Part shown: one piece after another, positions 44,702 to 52,680 of the stretch
How positions within the stretch are numbered: position 1 is the stretch's first letter
How the letters are laid out: the number at the start of each line of letters is the position of its first letter
Source of the DNA: Paenibacillus guangzhouensis
GTDB taxonomy: Bacteria; Bacillota; Bacilli; Paenibacillales; Paenibacillaceae
Length of the DNA stretch: 64,000 bases
Direction: 5' to 3'
Assembly (NCBI RefSeq): GCF_009363075.1
Contig: NZ_CP045293.1
Location: forward strand, 6,783,501-6,847,500
Translations under genes and position numbers: made by a program
The notes under the pieces: generated by a model
Databases searched by the model: none
What the model saw: the letters and a program-made list of their open reading frames with translations, nothing else
What the model was told of the DNA's origin: nothing

Positions 44702-44980
44702 ATGGCAATTCTAATATCTGAAGAAGCAATTCATACATTTCATACAGAATGGGGTTTAGAAGAAGGTCAATATGTACGAATTTATGCAAAGTATGTAGGT
44801 GGAGGGGGAGATGCGTTTTCTATTGGTATAAACGTTAGCGCAGACCCAATTGATCCTGTACTTGTTGAGCCGATCGGCGGTTATCATTTCTTCGTTGAAG
44901 AGAGTGATGCATGGATTTTGAAGGATACACTATTAAAGATTGATAGGAATGAAGACGGGATCGTCCTCAACGTCGAATAG
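44702..44980 (+). CDS. HesB/IscA-like protein lacking cysteine ligands
   Basis: 92 residues with the fold signature of the Fe-S biogenesis domain: ISEEAIHTFHTEW at the start, YVRIYAKYVGGGGDAFSIGINV and GGYHFFVEESDAWIL. No cysteine is present, so it cannot ligate a cluster as true A-type carriers do. Similar cysteine-free proteins (YneR/HesB-like) are common in Bacillales and have no established role. AAGGGAG lies before ATG 44702. Last gene of the operon starting at 43338; an intergenic repeat array follows directly. Confidence 0.85.
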   Translation: MAILISEEAIHTFHTEWGLEEGQYVRIYAKYVGGGGDAFSIGINVSADPIDPVLVEPIGGYHFFVEESDAWILKDTLLKIDRNEDGIVLNVE

Positions 44981-44984
44981 TCGA

Positions 44985-46040
44985 TTCACAAACCTGTGGT
45001 TCGTTAGCAGCGCGAAAGTCGAAATTGCTCAATAAGCATACTGGGACTCGTTGGCCGCTGGCTTGCTCGTCCACCGACGTTCTAACGAACCGTAGCACGC
45101 TTATTTGCCCGAAAACTGCTCTGTTTCTGCTCTAACGAATCGAGGAGAGCTTATTGCATCGATCTCAGTTGCAATTAGGCCAAATTGAGGCGAATAGCGC
45201 GCCTGTGGTCCGTTAGCAGCGCGAAAGGACTGAAATCGGCTCAATAAGCACACTAGGATTCGTTAGCCGTCGATGTGCTCGTCCAAACAGCGTTCTTAAC
45301 GGACTGTAGCAAGCATATACACCCCGAATCTCGTCCACCAAGGTTCTAACGGACCGTAGCACGCTTATTTGCCCGAAAACTGCGCTAATTCCGCTCTAAC
45401 GAACCGAGGCGTGCTTATTGCATCGATCTCGGTTGCAATTAGGCCAAATTGAGGCGAATAGCGCGCCTGTGGTTCGTTAGAAGCGCGAAAGGCCCGAAAT
45501 CGGCTCAATAAGCACACTAGGATTCGTTAGCCGCCGGTTTGCTCAATCCACCAAGGTTCTAACGAACCGTAGCACGCTTATTCGCCCTGAAACCGCGCTA
45601 ATTCCGCTCTACCGAATCGAGGAGAGCTTATTGCATCGATCTCGGTCGCAATTAGGCCAAATTGAGGCGAATAGCGCGCCTGTGGTTCGTTAGCAGCGCG
45701 AAAGGCCGAAATCGGCTCAATAAGCACACTGGGACTCGTTGGCCGCTGGCTTGCTCGTCCACCTAGGTTCTAACGGATCGTAGCAAGCTTATTTACCCGA
45801 AAACTGCTCTGATTCTGCTCTAACGAATCGAGGAGAGCTTATTGCATCGATCTCGGTCGCAATTAGGCCAAATTGAGGCGAATAGCGCGCCTGTGGTTCG
45901 TTAGCAGCGCGAAAGGCCCGAAATCGGCTCAATAAGCACACTAGGATTCGTTAGCCGTCAGATTGCTCGTCCACCGACATTCTAACGAACCGTAGCACGC
46001 TTATTCGCCCCGAAACCGCGCTTATTCCCCAATCCCCCAC
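44985..46040. repeat. Five tandem copies of a ~210-bp intergenic repeat
   Basis: A marker CCTGTGGT-[TC]-CGTTAG recurs at about 44992, 45201, 45465, 45678 and 45889, spacings of 209, 264, 213 and 211 bp; the longer second unit has an internal duplication of about 50 bp near 45290-45350. Within each unit AATAAGC...TTCGTTAG and CTAACGAACCGTAGCACGCTTATT form an imperfect 24-bp inverted pair. The copies differ by scattered substitutions. No convincing gene is present. The array fills the gap between the hesB-like gene and a convergent aminotransferase gene. Confidence 0.88.
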
Positions 46041-46049
46041 AATAAGCAC

Positions 46050-46094
46050 AATAGGGTTCGTTAGCTGCCTAGTCGGCAACCAACGAACCCTATT
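46050..46094. terminator. Terminal hairpin between repeat array and aminotransferase gene
   Basis: AATAGGGTTCGTT and AACGAACCCTATT form a 13-bp perfect stem with a 19-base loop, right after the aminotransferase stop codon on the minus strand. It looks like a derivative of the neighbouring repeat family that may act as a terminator, although the T-run is poor. Confidence 0.5.
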
Positions 46095-46107
46095 TATCAA
46101 GCTTCCA

Positions 46108-47403
46108 TTAGCCTTGCAAATCCAAAACGCCTTGGTAAATCGTATCGAACAGATCTTGCAAATACTCTTCCTCAATGCACGAGAATGCGACGCGAAGATC
46201 TGTCTCGCCAAGAGCGATCGTTCCGATCTGATATTGATCGAGCAAGTGAACGCGCAATTGGTCGGCATCCACCGTGTTCAGCTTCAAGCACATGAAGTAG
46301 CCGGAGTTGAACGGGTAGTAGTCCCAGACGTCGCCGTATTTGCCGCTGTCGAGGATCGCTTTGACCTTGTTCGCACGGCCTTTCATGACGTTGAACTTCT
46401 CTTGCTTCTGGCTCGCGAATTCTGGAGAATTCAGCGCATGAAGCACGAACGTCTGCGAAGGATGCGAGCAGCTGGAGATCGTCGCACGGATGATGCCGAG
46501 TGCTTTTTGCTCAAGTGCTGCTAACGCTGCAGCTGATTCCGACGCGAACGTAATGAACCCGACGCGGAAGCCCCATACATATTCCTCTTTGGTCGCACCG
46601 TCGACTTTGATCGGCAGGATGTTCGGATGAAGTCCCGCTAATTTACCGAACAATGATTCTTGCAACGAATCTTCGAAGAAGAGACCGAAGTAGGCATCGT
46701 CGGTGACGACCACGAGCTTGATCCCCGCTTCCGCTCCCGCTAGAAGCGCTGCGATGATCTGATCGCCGTCTTCGAGGCTCGGCGTGTATCCCGTCGGATT
46801 GTTCGGGAAGTTCAGCACGACGATGGCTTTGCCTTTATCCTTCTGCGCGAGAATCGCTTCGCGAAGTCCTTCGCTGTTGAATTTATAATCTGGGGTATAG
46901 AGCGGGAAGTTCACGATTTCTGCTCCGCGGCGAATACCGAAGGTCAGCTCATAGTTCTCCCAGTTTTTGTCCGGATAGATTACCGCATCGCCTGCATCCG
47001 CGAACAAGTCCGCCACGATGCTGAGGCCGTGCGTCAGCGCGTTCGTTACCATCGGATTACCGAAGGATTTGCCTTCGAGCGATGGGTTTTCTTGTAGCAT
47101 TTTGTTCCGCCAAGCGGTGCGGAGCTCCGGCTTCCCTTGGGGTGGCGCATAAGGATAGAGATCCTTCGGTGCATAAGCGGACAGCGTGTCCTGAATGACG
47201 CTCAGATGCATCGGCCCTTTGCCTTCTGTCGCAATCCCGATCGTTGCATTATATTTTTTCGCTTTACTACCAGCTTCTGCCGATTGGCTTAGAATGCCTT
47301 CCTTTGGGAAGTAAATCTGTTTCCCTAAAGTCGATAACATCGCGTAAACTTGTGGCGTTTCTTCTTGCAAAGTGTTGTTTAATTGCTGGGCTAATGGATT
47401 CAT
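46108..47403 (-). CDS. Class I/II PLP-dependent aminotransferase
   Basis: 431 residues. Motifs: NALTHGLSIVADLFADAGDAVIYPDKNWENYELTF, the conserved VLNFPNNPTGYTPS loop, TDDAYFGLF (Asp/Tyr binding the pyridine ring), and KVDGATKEEYVWGFRVGF with the candidate PLP Lys and phosphate-binding Arg. This is fold type I, aspartate aminotransferase superfamily. It is larger than usual at the N terminus. Substrate amino acid unknown. AAGGATG precedes the start at 47403. It has its own transcription unit on the minus strand. Confidence 0.9.
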   Translation of the reverse strand: MNPLAQQLNNTLQEETPQVYAMLSTLGKQIYFPKEGILSQSAEAGSKAKKYNATIGIATEGKGPMHLSVIQDTLSAYAPKDLYPYAPPQGKPELRTAWRNKMLQENPSLEGKSFGNPMVTNALTHGLSIVADLFADAGDAVIYPDKNWENYELTFGIRRGAEIVNFPLYTPDYKFNSEGLREAILAQKDKGKAIVVLNFPNNPTGYTPSLEDGDQIIAALLAGAEAGIKLVVVTDDAYFGLFFEDSLQESLFGKLAGLHPNILPIKVDGATKEEYVWGFRVGFITFASESAAALAALEQKALGIIRATISSCSHPSQTFVLHALNSPEFASQKQEKFNVMKGRANKVKAILDSGKYGDVWDYYPFNSGYFMCLKLNTVDADQLRVHLLDQYQIGTIALGETDLRVAFSCIEEEYLQDLFDTIYQGVLDLQG

Positions 47404-47529
47404 TTTTTTGTCATCCTTCCAGAATCAGTCTCATGAATGAGGTCTGTGAATTACGATACTTCGTGCCTAAACACATTCCTCATATTATAGCATTTTGGAA
47501 GGCAACCGTCACTTCCAGGATGGAAATTT

Positions 47530-48144
47530 TCACCGGTGGTGCGGGCAATATTTTTTCATCAGAGCGATGGTCTCCGCATCGAGTTCGGCTTGGCGCTCGG
47601 CAAGGCCGGATGTAATCTGATCGAACTTCGATTCATTGGCATTTTGTCCAAATTTGAACTTGGCCGTGATCGATTCGACGGAGAGGCGAACCATGGCGAC
47701 GCCAGCCACCTGCTTCGCATATTTGGAGTCGGTCATGTCAAACGGCGCGTACCCGCCTTCGGGTTGCAATTTCTGCATGAACGCCGTGAAGACACGGGCT
47801 TTCTCCTCGAGATCCTCCATGACGGAGGCCGTCCCTTTGAGCAGCACCGATTTGAAAAAAGCCGTTGCTGGACAAGCGTACGTCGGATCGGTGAAGTAGG
47901 ACGGGATGAGCGCATATTCTTTGGCGACGGAGAAGGTGACGCGCGCATCGTTTTTCATTTGGCGCATCTTGTCCCCGATTTTGCTGCCGTGAAAATAAAT
48001 ATCCCCTTCGAAGTACACATAGTTCAGCGGCGTAATATGCGGCCAGCCATCCTCGCTGATGGTCCCTAGAAATCCGAAGGTCATTTCCGTTAAAAAGGAT
48101 TCAATTTCTTGTTCTTCTTGGATCGAAAATTCTTTTCTGCGCAT
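47530..48144 (-). CDS. Pyridoxamine 5'-phosphate oxidase-like FMN-binding protein
   Basis: 204 residues from the ATG at 48144 (AAGGGGAA on the minus strand; the frame also has an ATG at 48174). The split-barrel fold is seen in FLGTISEDGWPHITPLNYVYFEGDIYFHGSKIGDKMRQMKNDARVTFSV, typical of the PNPOx-like/NimA branch that binds FMN. It is not the classical PdxH. It is divergent from a MocR-type regulator 135 bases away; such regulators commonly control vitamin B6-related genes, so this protein is the likely target. Enzymatic activity is not established for many members. Confidence 0.85.
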   Translation of the reverse strand: MRRKEFSIQEEQEIESFLTEMTFGFLGTISEDGWPHITPLNYVYFEGDIYFHGSKIGDKMRQMKNDARVTFSVAKEYALIPSYFTDPTYACPATAFFKSVLLKGTASVMEDLEEKARVFTAFMQKLQPEGGYAPFDMTDSKYAKQVAGVAMVRLSVESITAKFKFGQNANESKFDQITSGLAERQAELDAETIALMKKYCPHHR

Positions 48145-48279
48145 GGTTCTGTTCCCCTTCTTCTTCTTTTTCAACTAACAATAACGGGGATGTTGACAAT
48201 AAAAAAGAACCAATTTAGAGTATTTTTATTAGACCATTTTGTTAGGTGAGAGATGAAATCGGCGTAAGGGGGAACGGAA

Positions 48280-49773
48280 ATGGATTTCGGCTTGCCATTT
48301 GCATCCTATTTACAGGAATATCGCTATAAATATTTGGCCTTGTTCCACGCCCTTCGCGCAGCGATACTAGAAGGGACGATTCCGCATGGGGCGAAGCTGC
48401 CTTCAACACGGGAAATGTCGAACTTGTATCAATTGTCTCGTGGTTCGGTCAATCAAGTATATGACATGCTGCTGGCGGAGGGATATGTGACAGCTGCAGT
48501 TGGCAGCGGCACTTACGTAACGTATGAGCTGCAGGAGACGCAGGCCGCAGACGCTGAGATTCCCCTGGAGATCGAACTATCAACTTGGGGAAGACGCGCC
48601 GCACAAGGGAGGGCGCTGCCTCGCGAACATTGGCCAGAGCCAATGAAGCAGCCGTTCATTAGCCTGGAGATGGGGAGGATGGTCTCGGAGGCATTCCCGA
48701 CGGATACGTGGAACCATGTGCTCTATCAAGAAATTAGGCAGTTCGAATCTGTTAGAGGGGACGTTGAATCTCCAGATACGCTGGGACATGGACCACTGCG
48801 TGAGGCGATTGCGCTCCATTTGCGCCGGATGCGCGGGATTCAAGCGGATCCGAAGCAAGTTGTCATATGCAATGGTTCGATGCAGGCGATTGCCCTGCTT
48901 GCGCAGCTGCTCATCGATCCGGGAGACGCTGTCATCGTGGAAAACCCAGGATATATGGGGATGAAAAGGGCGATCGAAGCGGCCGGTGGGAGAGTTACAC
49001 CGAATGCGGTGGATGAACATGGGATTTTGGTGCAAGACTGGGAGGAGAAGCTTGTCTTCGTTACCCCGAGCAGACAGTTCCCGACCGGTGCCGTGCTGAG
49101 TCTGGAGAGAAGACAACAGCTGCTCGCATGGGCTTCGAGGCGCAACGGTGTTATTATAGAAGATGATTATGATAGTGAGATTCGGTATGGCGGCAGGCCG
49201 ATTGAGCCGCTCAAGTCGCTCGACCTAGAAGGCCGTGTCGTCTATGTGGGCACATTCTCGAAGACGATGTATCCCGGGCTTCGGATCGGTTATGCGGTCC
49301 TGCCGACGTGCCTCGTTGAGCCGATGCGTCGCGCGAAGGAAATCTACGAGCCAAGTCCCATCTCCATGATGGAGCAGCGCGCACTGGCGGCTTTTATCCA
49401 GAATGGGCACTATGAACGGCATTTGCGGCGCATGCGCCGAGTATATAGCAGAAAATATGCGTTCTTTTATCGAATGATGCAGGAACATGTCGGTCATTTG
49501 TTTAATGTATTACCTTGTGACGCTGGGATGCATGTCTATGCGTCGTGGCGAGGAACGGCTGATGACTATGCAGCCTTTCGAAGCGCTGCAGCAGCGCATG
49601 GTGTAGGGTGGACGGATGGCGGAAGATATATCTATTTACCGGACACGCCGATCGCCGCTTGTTTTGGGTTTGCGCATTTGCATGAGGAAGAGCTTCTTCA
49701 AGGCATTCTGCGAATGAAGACAGCATGGGAAGACAGACACACGTATTTACGAAGCAGAGCAATGAAGAATTAA
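48280..49773 (+). CDS. MocR/PdxR-type GntR-aminotransferase fusion regulator
   Basis: 497 residues. N-terminal GntR winged helix (about 10-80: LFHALRAAILEGTIPHGAKLPSTREMSNLYQLSRGSVNQVYDMLLAEGYV) joined by a linker to a fold-type I aminotransferase-like domain (about 110-480) with GDAVIVENPGYMG, EDDYDSEIRY and VVYVGTFSKTMYPGLRIGY, whose Lys should bind PLP. MocR regulators sense PLP or PLP adducts. The gene is divergent from a PNPOx-like gene, the expected target. A TTGACA (48193-48198) in the intergenic region may be its -35. Confidence 0.93.
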   Translation: MDFGLPFASYLQEYRYKYLALFHALRAAILEGTIPHGAKLPSTREMSNLYQLSRGSVNQVYDMLLAEGYVTAAVGSGTYVTYELQETQAADAEIPLEIELSTWGRRAAQGRALPREHWPEPMKQPFISLEMGRMVSEAFPTDTWNHVLYQEIRQFESVRGDVESPDTLGHGPLREAIALHLRRMRGIQADPKQVVICNGSMQAIALLAQLLIDPGDAVIVENPGYMGMKRAIEAAGGRVTPNAVDEHGILVQDWEEKLVFVTPSRQFPTGAVLSLERRQQLLAWASRRNGVIIEDDYDSEIRYGGRPIEPLKSLDLEGRVVYVGTFSKTMYPGLRIGYAVLPTCLVEPMRRAKEIYEPSPISMMEQRALAAFIQNGHYERHLRRMRRVYSRKYAFFYRMMQEHVGHLFNVLPCDAGMHVYASWRGTADDYAAFRSAAAAHGVGWTDGGRYIYLPDTPIAACFGFAHLHEEELLQGILRMKTAWEDRHTYLRSRAMKN

Positions 49774-49865
49774 TAGTGGATGTTCAATTCTTGGTGTGGA
49801 AGAGCCGACGTTTTGAACGCTCATTAGAAGTATGAAGCTTTCGCAGATCTGTAGGAGGGAATCGA

Positions 49866-50651
49866 ATGATTGATGTATCACCTTCATCATTTGTATTAAA
49901 ACCGGCTTTTGCCAAAATCGTATGCGAGCCGAACTGGAAATGGGCGAAGCGGGAGAAGGCGCTGGAGAATTATGATCTATTCTATGTATGGAGCGGCGAA
50001 GGCGAGTTGATCTTGAATGATGAACCGTACCAAATCGGCAAGGGCAGCTGTTTCTTATTCCGTCCCGGAGATCATACAAGCGCGACGCATAATCCGCAGA
50101 AACCGCTTGTTCTTACGTACATCCATTTCGATGTGGAAGAGGCCGTGAGCATGATTCCCGCTCGTTATCGGGTCATCCAGGATACACTTGATTTTGAATA
50201 TTTATTATCTCGGTATGTTCGCTTGTTTCTCGTGCAGACGTTCGCCGCGGATGTCGAGGCGAAGCTGATGCTTAAGCAGATGATGATTCATTTGCTCCGG
50301 GAAGAGCAGGATGTACCCGTGGAGAAGAAAGTGAGCAATCAGATCACGGAGGTGATCCATGAGATTGCCAATTACATTCGCCAGCACCCGAGCGTGCAGC
50401 ATCGCGTAGAGGATTTAGCGAAGCGTGCGCAGTTGTCGCCGCGGTACTTCTCCATTAAATTCAAGGAACTAATCGGGGCTTCAGTGCAGTCCTATATCAT
50501 TCGGACGCGGATTGAACGGGCGGAGCATTTGCTCCATCATGCGGGGATGAATGTGACTGAAGTCGCGGATGCACTCGGCTATCGGGACATTTTCTTCTTT
50601 AGTCGACAATTTAAGCAGTATACTGGAAAAAGTCCTTCGGAGATTCGTTAG
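49866..50651 (+). CDS. AraC-family regulator with N-terminal cupin
   Basis: 261 residues. N-terminal cupin-like beta barrel (about 30-100: YVWSGEGELILNDEPYQIGKGSCFLFRPGDHTSATHNPQ), an all-helical middle and a C-terminal double helix-turn-helix (about 170-260) with LAKRAQLSPRYFSIKFKELIGASVQSYI and ALGYRDIFFFSRQFKQYTGKSPSEIR. This design fits regulators of sugar-related genes. GTAGGAGGG precedes ATG 49866. No obvious target gene is adjacent; it stands between a MocR gene and a toxin locus. Confidence 0.9.
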   Translation: MIDVSPSSFVLKPAFAKIVCEPNWKWAKREKALENYDLFYVWSGEGELILNDEPYQIGKGSCFLFRPGDHTSATHNPQKPLVLTYIHFDVEEAVSMIPARYRVIQDTLDFEYLLSRYVRLFLVQTFAADVEAKLMLKQMMIHLLREEQDVPVEKKVSNQITEVIHEIANYIRQHPSVQHRVEDLAKRAQLSPRYFSIKFKELIGASVQSYIIRTRIERAEHLLHHAGMNVTEVADALGYRDIFFFSRQFKQYTGKSPSEIR

Positions 50652-50708
50652 AAATGTTAGGAATAAAGAAGGATTTCACATAATGCATGTTCCTATTTTG
50701 GAAAATTA

Positions 50709-50717
50709 TGTTATAAT
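50709..50717 (+). promoter_or_regulatory. Extended -10 promoter of the small toxin gene
   Basis: TG-N-TATAAT (TG at 50709-50710, TATAAT at 50712-50717), about 65 bases before the toxin start. A good -35 is not visible, as is usual for extended -10 promoters. Confidence 0.6.
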
Positions 50718-50783
50718 TAGAGCACAATAGACCCGATGCTCGGTTGCATTCCCAACAAGTCGGATGACGGAGGGGGTGTTGCT

Positions 50784-50867
50784 ATGGAAGTAAAGGATGC
50801 ATTAACATTGATGCTCTCATTTGGGCTATTTCTCATTACTTTGCTTTCGTACATGAAAAAAAAGTAG
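50784..50867 (+). CDS. Putative holin-like type I toxin (27 residues)
   Basis: A 27-residue peptide beginning MEVKDALTLML with one hydrophobic helix (LMLSFGLFLITLLSY) and a basic KKK end. GGAGGGGG sits well spaced before ATG 50784. Size and pattern match the putative holin-like toxin group in Bacillales, whose members insert into the membrane and are held in check by an antisense RNA. The eight-A run coding for the Lys tail lies directly next to a hairpin that ends a minus-strand transcript (see terminator 50856-50902). A second hairpin at 50991 would end the toxin mRNA. The short size means the call rests on pattern and context. Confidence 0.72.
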   Translation: MEVKDALTLMLSFGLFLITLLSYMKKK

Positions 50868-50902
50868 ACCTCCCTTGATTATCTTCGCGGATAAGGGAGG
50901 TC
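50856..50902 (-). terminator. Terminator of a predicted antisense RNA to the toxin
   Basis: On the minus strand GACCTCCCTT, loop, AAGGGAGGTC is followed by CTA and then eight Ts, which are the complement of the A-run in the toxin's Lys codons. The transcript would come from about 51025 towards 50856 and overlap the 3' half of the toxin mRNA. On the plus strand the hairpin has no T-run. Confidence 0.65.
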
Positions 50903-51030
50903 TTCAGATACGATGCTATGCAGCCGGCCGCCTGTGAAGGCGATCTATTGTCAGGACCTCTAGTGCGCCAACACTTCCGGTCCTTATGAACGCTCTCCAT
51001 CCCGCCAAGGATGGAGGGCGTTTTGTGTAT
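50870..51030 (-). ncRNA. Predicted antisense antitoxin RNA
   Basis: Region between a -10-like CATAAT on the minus strand (complement of 51032-51037) and the terminator at 50856-50902. It has several internal hairpins (e.g. GGACC...GGTCC around 50954-50983). The promoter is weak by eye and the exact 5' end is a guess; the strand and 3' end rest on the terminator. Confidence 0.4.
50991..51027 (+). terminator. Terminator of the toxin mRNA
   Basis: CGCTCTCCATCC, loop CGCCAA, GGATGGAGGGCG (one G-U pair), followed by TTTTGTGT. Confidence 0.75.
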
Positions 51031-51139
51031 GATTATGCAATGATTTGTATAACGTTTGGGGTGCTGCCCCTTCACATAACGCTATTCTAACATAGTTGCC
51101 AATATTTTGAAAAGGGCAAATCGCACACCCGCGTCCGAA

Positions 51140-51931
51140 TTAGGCTTTGGGATGGAGCGTGCCGAGGGCTTCGCCCATCTTCACTTTGGAGCCAAGCGCT
51201 AAGTCGCTGCGCGGCGTAAATGTCCGGTTCTCGGTAAGCAATACGACGGTAGAACCGAATTCGAAGTAGGCGAGGTCTTGCCCCTTCTCCCATGATTTGG
51301 GCAGCGGCTTCACATATTGAATGCTGCTGACATTCATCGCGCCGACCTTCACAACAACCACTTCACCGTATTGATGACGTATGTATGTAATCAGCCTTTC
51401 GTTCCGGCTAAGCACCCGCTTCATATGATTCAGTCCGAAGTCGTTGACCGGATAGACTTTCCCAGGCACATGCTCGGATTCAACCAAGCTTCCTGCGACA
51501 GGGGTATGAATACGGTGGTAGTCGGTTGGGCTTAAGTAGAGTACGAAATAAGTTCCGTGCTTATACTTCTGCGTATAAGGGGATTGATTGAGCAGCTCTT
51601 CGATCGTGTAATCCTGTCCCTTTACATTCAGCAGCAGACCATTTTCAATCGGACCCATGCCGGTGATCAGTGCGTCTACAGGGCTGACGAGGGTATCCGG
51701 ATTCGGATCAATGGGACGAAGTCCTTGTTTGAGTCGTCTTGTAAAAAATTGATTCAACGTACGATATTCATGTAATTCTTTCTCCGCATCTTCAATCGGT
51801 ATTCCGTAAATTTTCGCAAATCTCGGAATGAGATGCCGGCTTGCGCTGGAATGGGCGAACTTCCCCGTAAGCTGAGAGATCCACTTGCGCGAGGAGAGCT
51901 CGGTCATTAACCGCAGCAATGTTTTGGCCAT
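51140..51931 (-). CDS. psd: Phosphatidylserine decarboxylase
   Basis: 263 residues from the ATG at 51931 (AAGGGTG upstream on the minus strand). Motifs: SPVD with Asp86, DYHRIHTPV with His142 and the self-cleaving FGST with Ser227, forming the Asp-His-Ser triad that generates the pyruvoyl group. Autoproteolysis before Ser227 yields beta and alpha chains. It converts phosphatidylserine to phosphatidylethanolamine at the membrane. No pssA gene adjoins, unlike in B. subtilis. Length is normal for the bacterial type. Confidence 0.93.
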   Translation of the reverse strand: MAKTLLRLMTELSSRKWISQLTGKFAHSSASRHLIPRFAKIYGIPIEDAEKELHEYRTLNQFFTRRLKQGLRPIDPNPDTLVSPVDALITGMGPIENGLLLNVKGQDYTIEELLNQSPYTQKYKHGTYFVLYLSPTDYHRIHTPVAGSLVESEHVPGKVYPVNDFGLNHMKRVLSRNERLITYIRHQYGEVVVVKVGAMNVSSIQYVKPLPKSWEKGQDLAYFEFGSTVVLLTENRTFTPRSDLALGSKVKMGEALGTLHPKA

Positions 51932-52101
51932 GTTTCTTTCACCCTTCCTTCTCATCCGTTAGTTTGCCATATAACGCAGGGTAAATCAATACGGAAGATG
52001 GTAGGGGCTTGGTGGGCGCTCGCGCAAAACAGCCAGAAAGCCGGGCAAAACCGGGTCTATGCAGCTACCTGTTCTGCCCGTCACGAGGTCCATGCAGGGC
52101 G

Positions 52102-52467
52102 TTACCCCAAAGTTAGTGGCTTGTGCGGCTCCGTTGAATGAATATAGTCTGTATGCTCTCGTCCCCAGCTGCACATCTGATCCAGGATCATGCGCAGAGA
52201 GTGTCCGCGTTCTGTCAAGCTGTATTCCACCCGAGGCGGGATTTCTTGGTGAATGACGCGATGGATCATTTGGTCCGCTTCGAGCTCTCGAAGCTGCTTG
52301 GCTAGTGTTCCTTGCGAGACATCGGGAATGATGCGCCGTAATTCGCTGAATCTTTTAGTCCCCTCGGTCAGCAGGATGAATAGAATGAGGGGCTTCCATT
52401 TTCCTTCGATGACGTTCAGCGTTGTCAGAACACCTCTTAACCTGGGTTCATGGTCATACCTCTGCAT
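52102..52467 (-). CDS. HxlR-family winged-helix regulator
   Basis: 121 residues with the typical HxlR core (about 15-105): [58 protein letters not shown], ending in a dimerisation helix. No cysteine near the N terminus, so it is not obviously a YodB-type thiol sensor. AGGAGGTG precedes the start at 52467. It is divergent from an SDR gene, with two GTACG-type palindromes between them; such pairs usually have the HxlR protein repressing the enzyme. Confidence 0.92.
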   Translation of the reverse strand: MQRYDHEPRLRGVLTTLNVIEGKWKPLILFILLTEGTKRFSELRRIIPDVSQGTLAKQLRELEADQMIHRVIHQEIPPRVEYSLTERGHSLRMILDQMCSWGREHTDYIHSTEPHKPLTLG

Positions 52468-52565
52468 ATTCTAGCACCTCCTATTTCTCCCCTTAGTATA
52501 CGAATCCTGCAGATGCATTGCACCCCATTTTATGGCTCCTACCCGCTGCCTCCCGTCACGCATGA

Positions 52566-52606
52566 AGGTACGAATTTTCGTACCTAGTACGAATGAAGTG
52601 CGTACT
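52566..52606. promoter_or_regulatory. Twin palindromes between the HxlR and SDR genes
   Basis: AGGTACGAA-TT-TTCGTACCT at 52566-52585 (perfect, nine-base arms) directly followed by AGTACG-N9-CGTACT at 52586-52606. Both share a GTACG half-site, which suggests two adjacent dimer sites for the HxlR-type regulator. Confidence 0.7.
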
Positions 52607-52680
52607 TCCACAGGATCGGAATCCAAGCTAATAATAGAGTGCATAGGGTTCATATTCTGATAAGAGATGAGGAATGCAAG

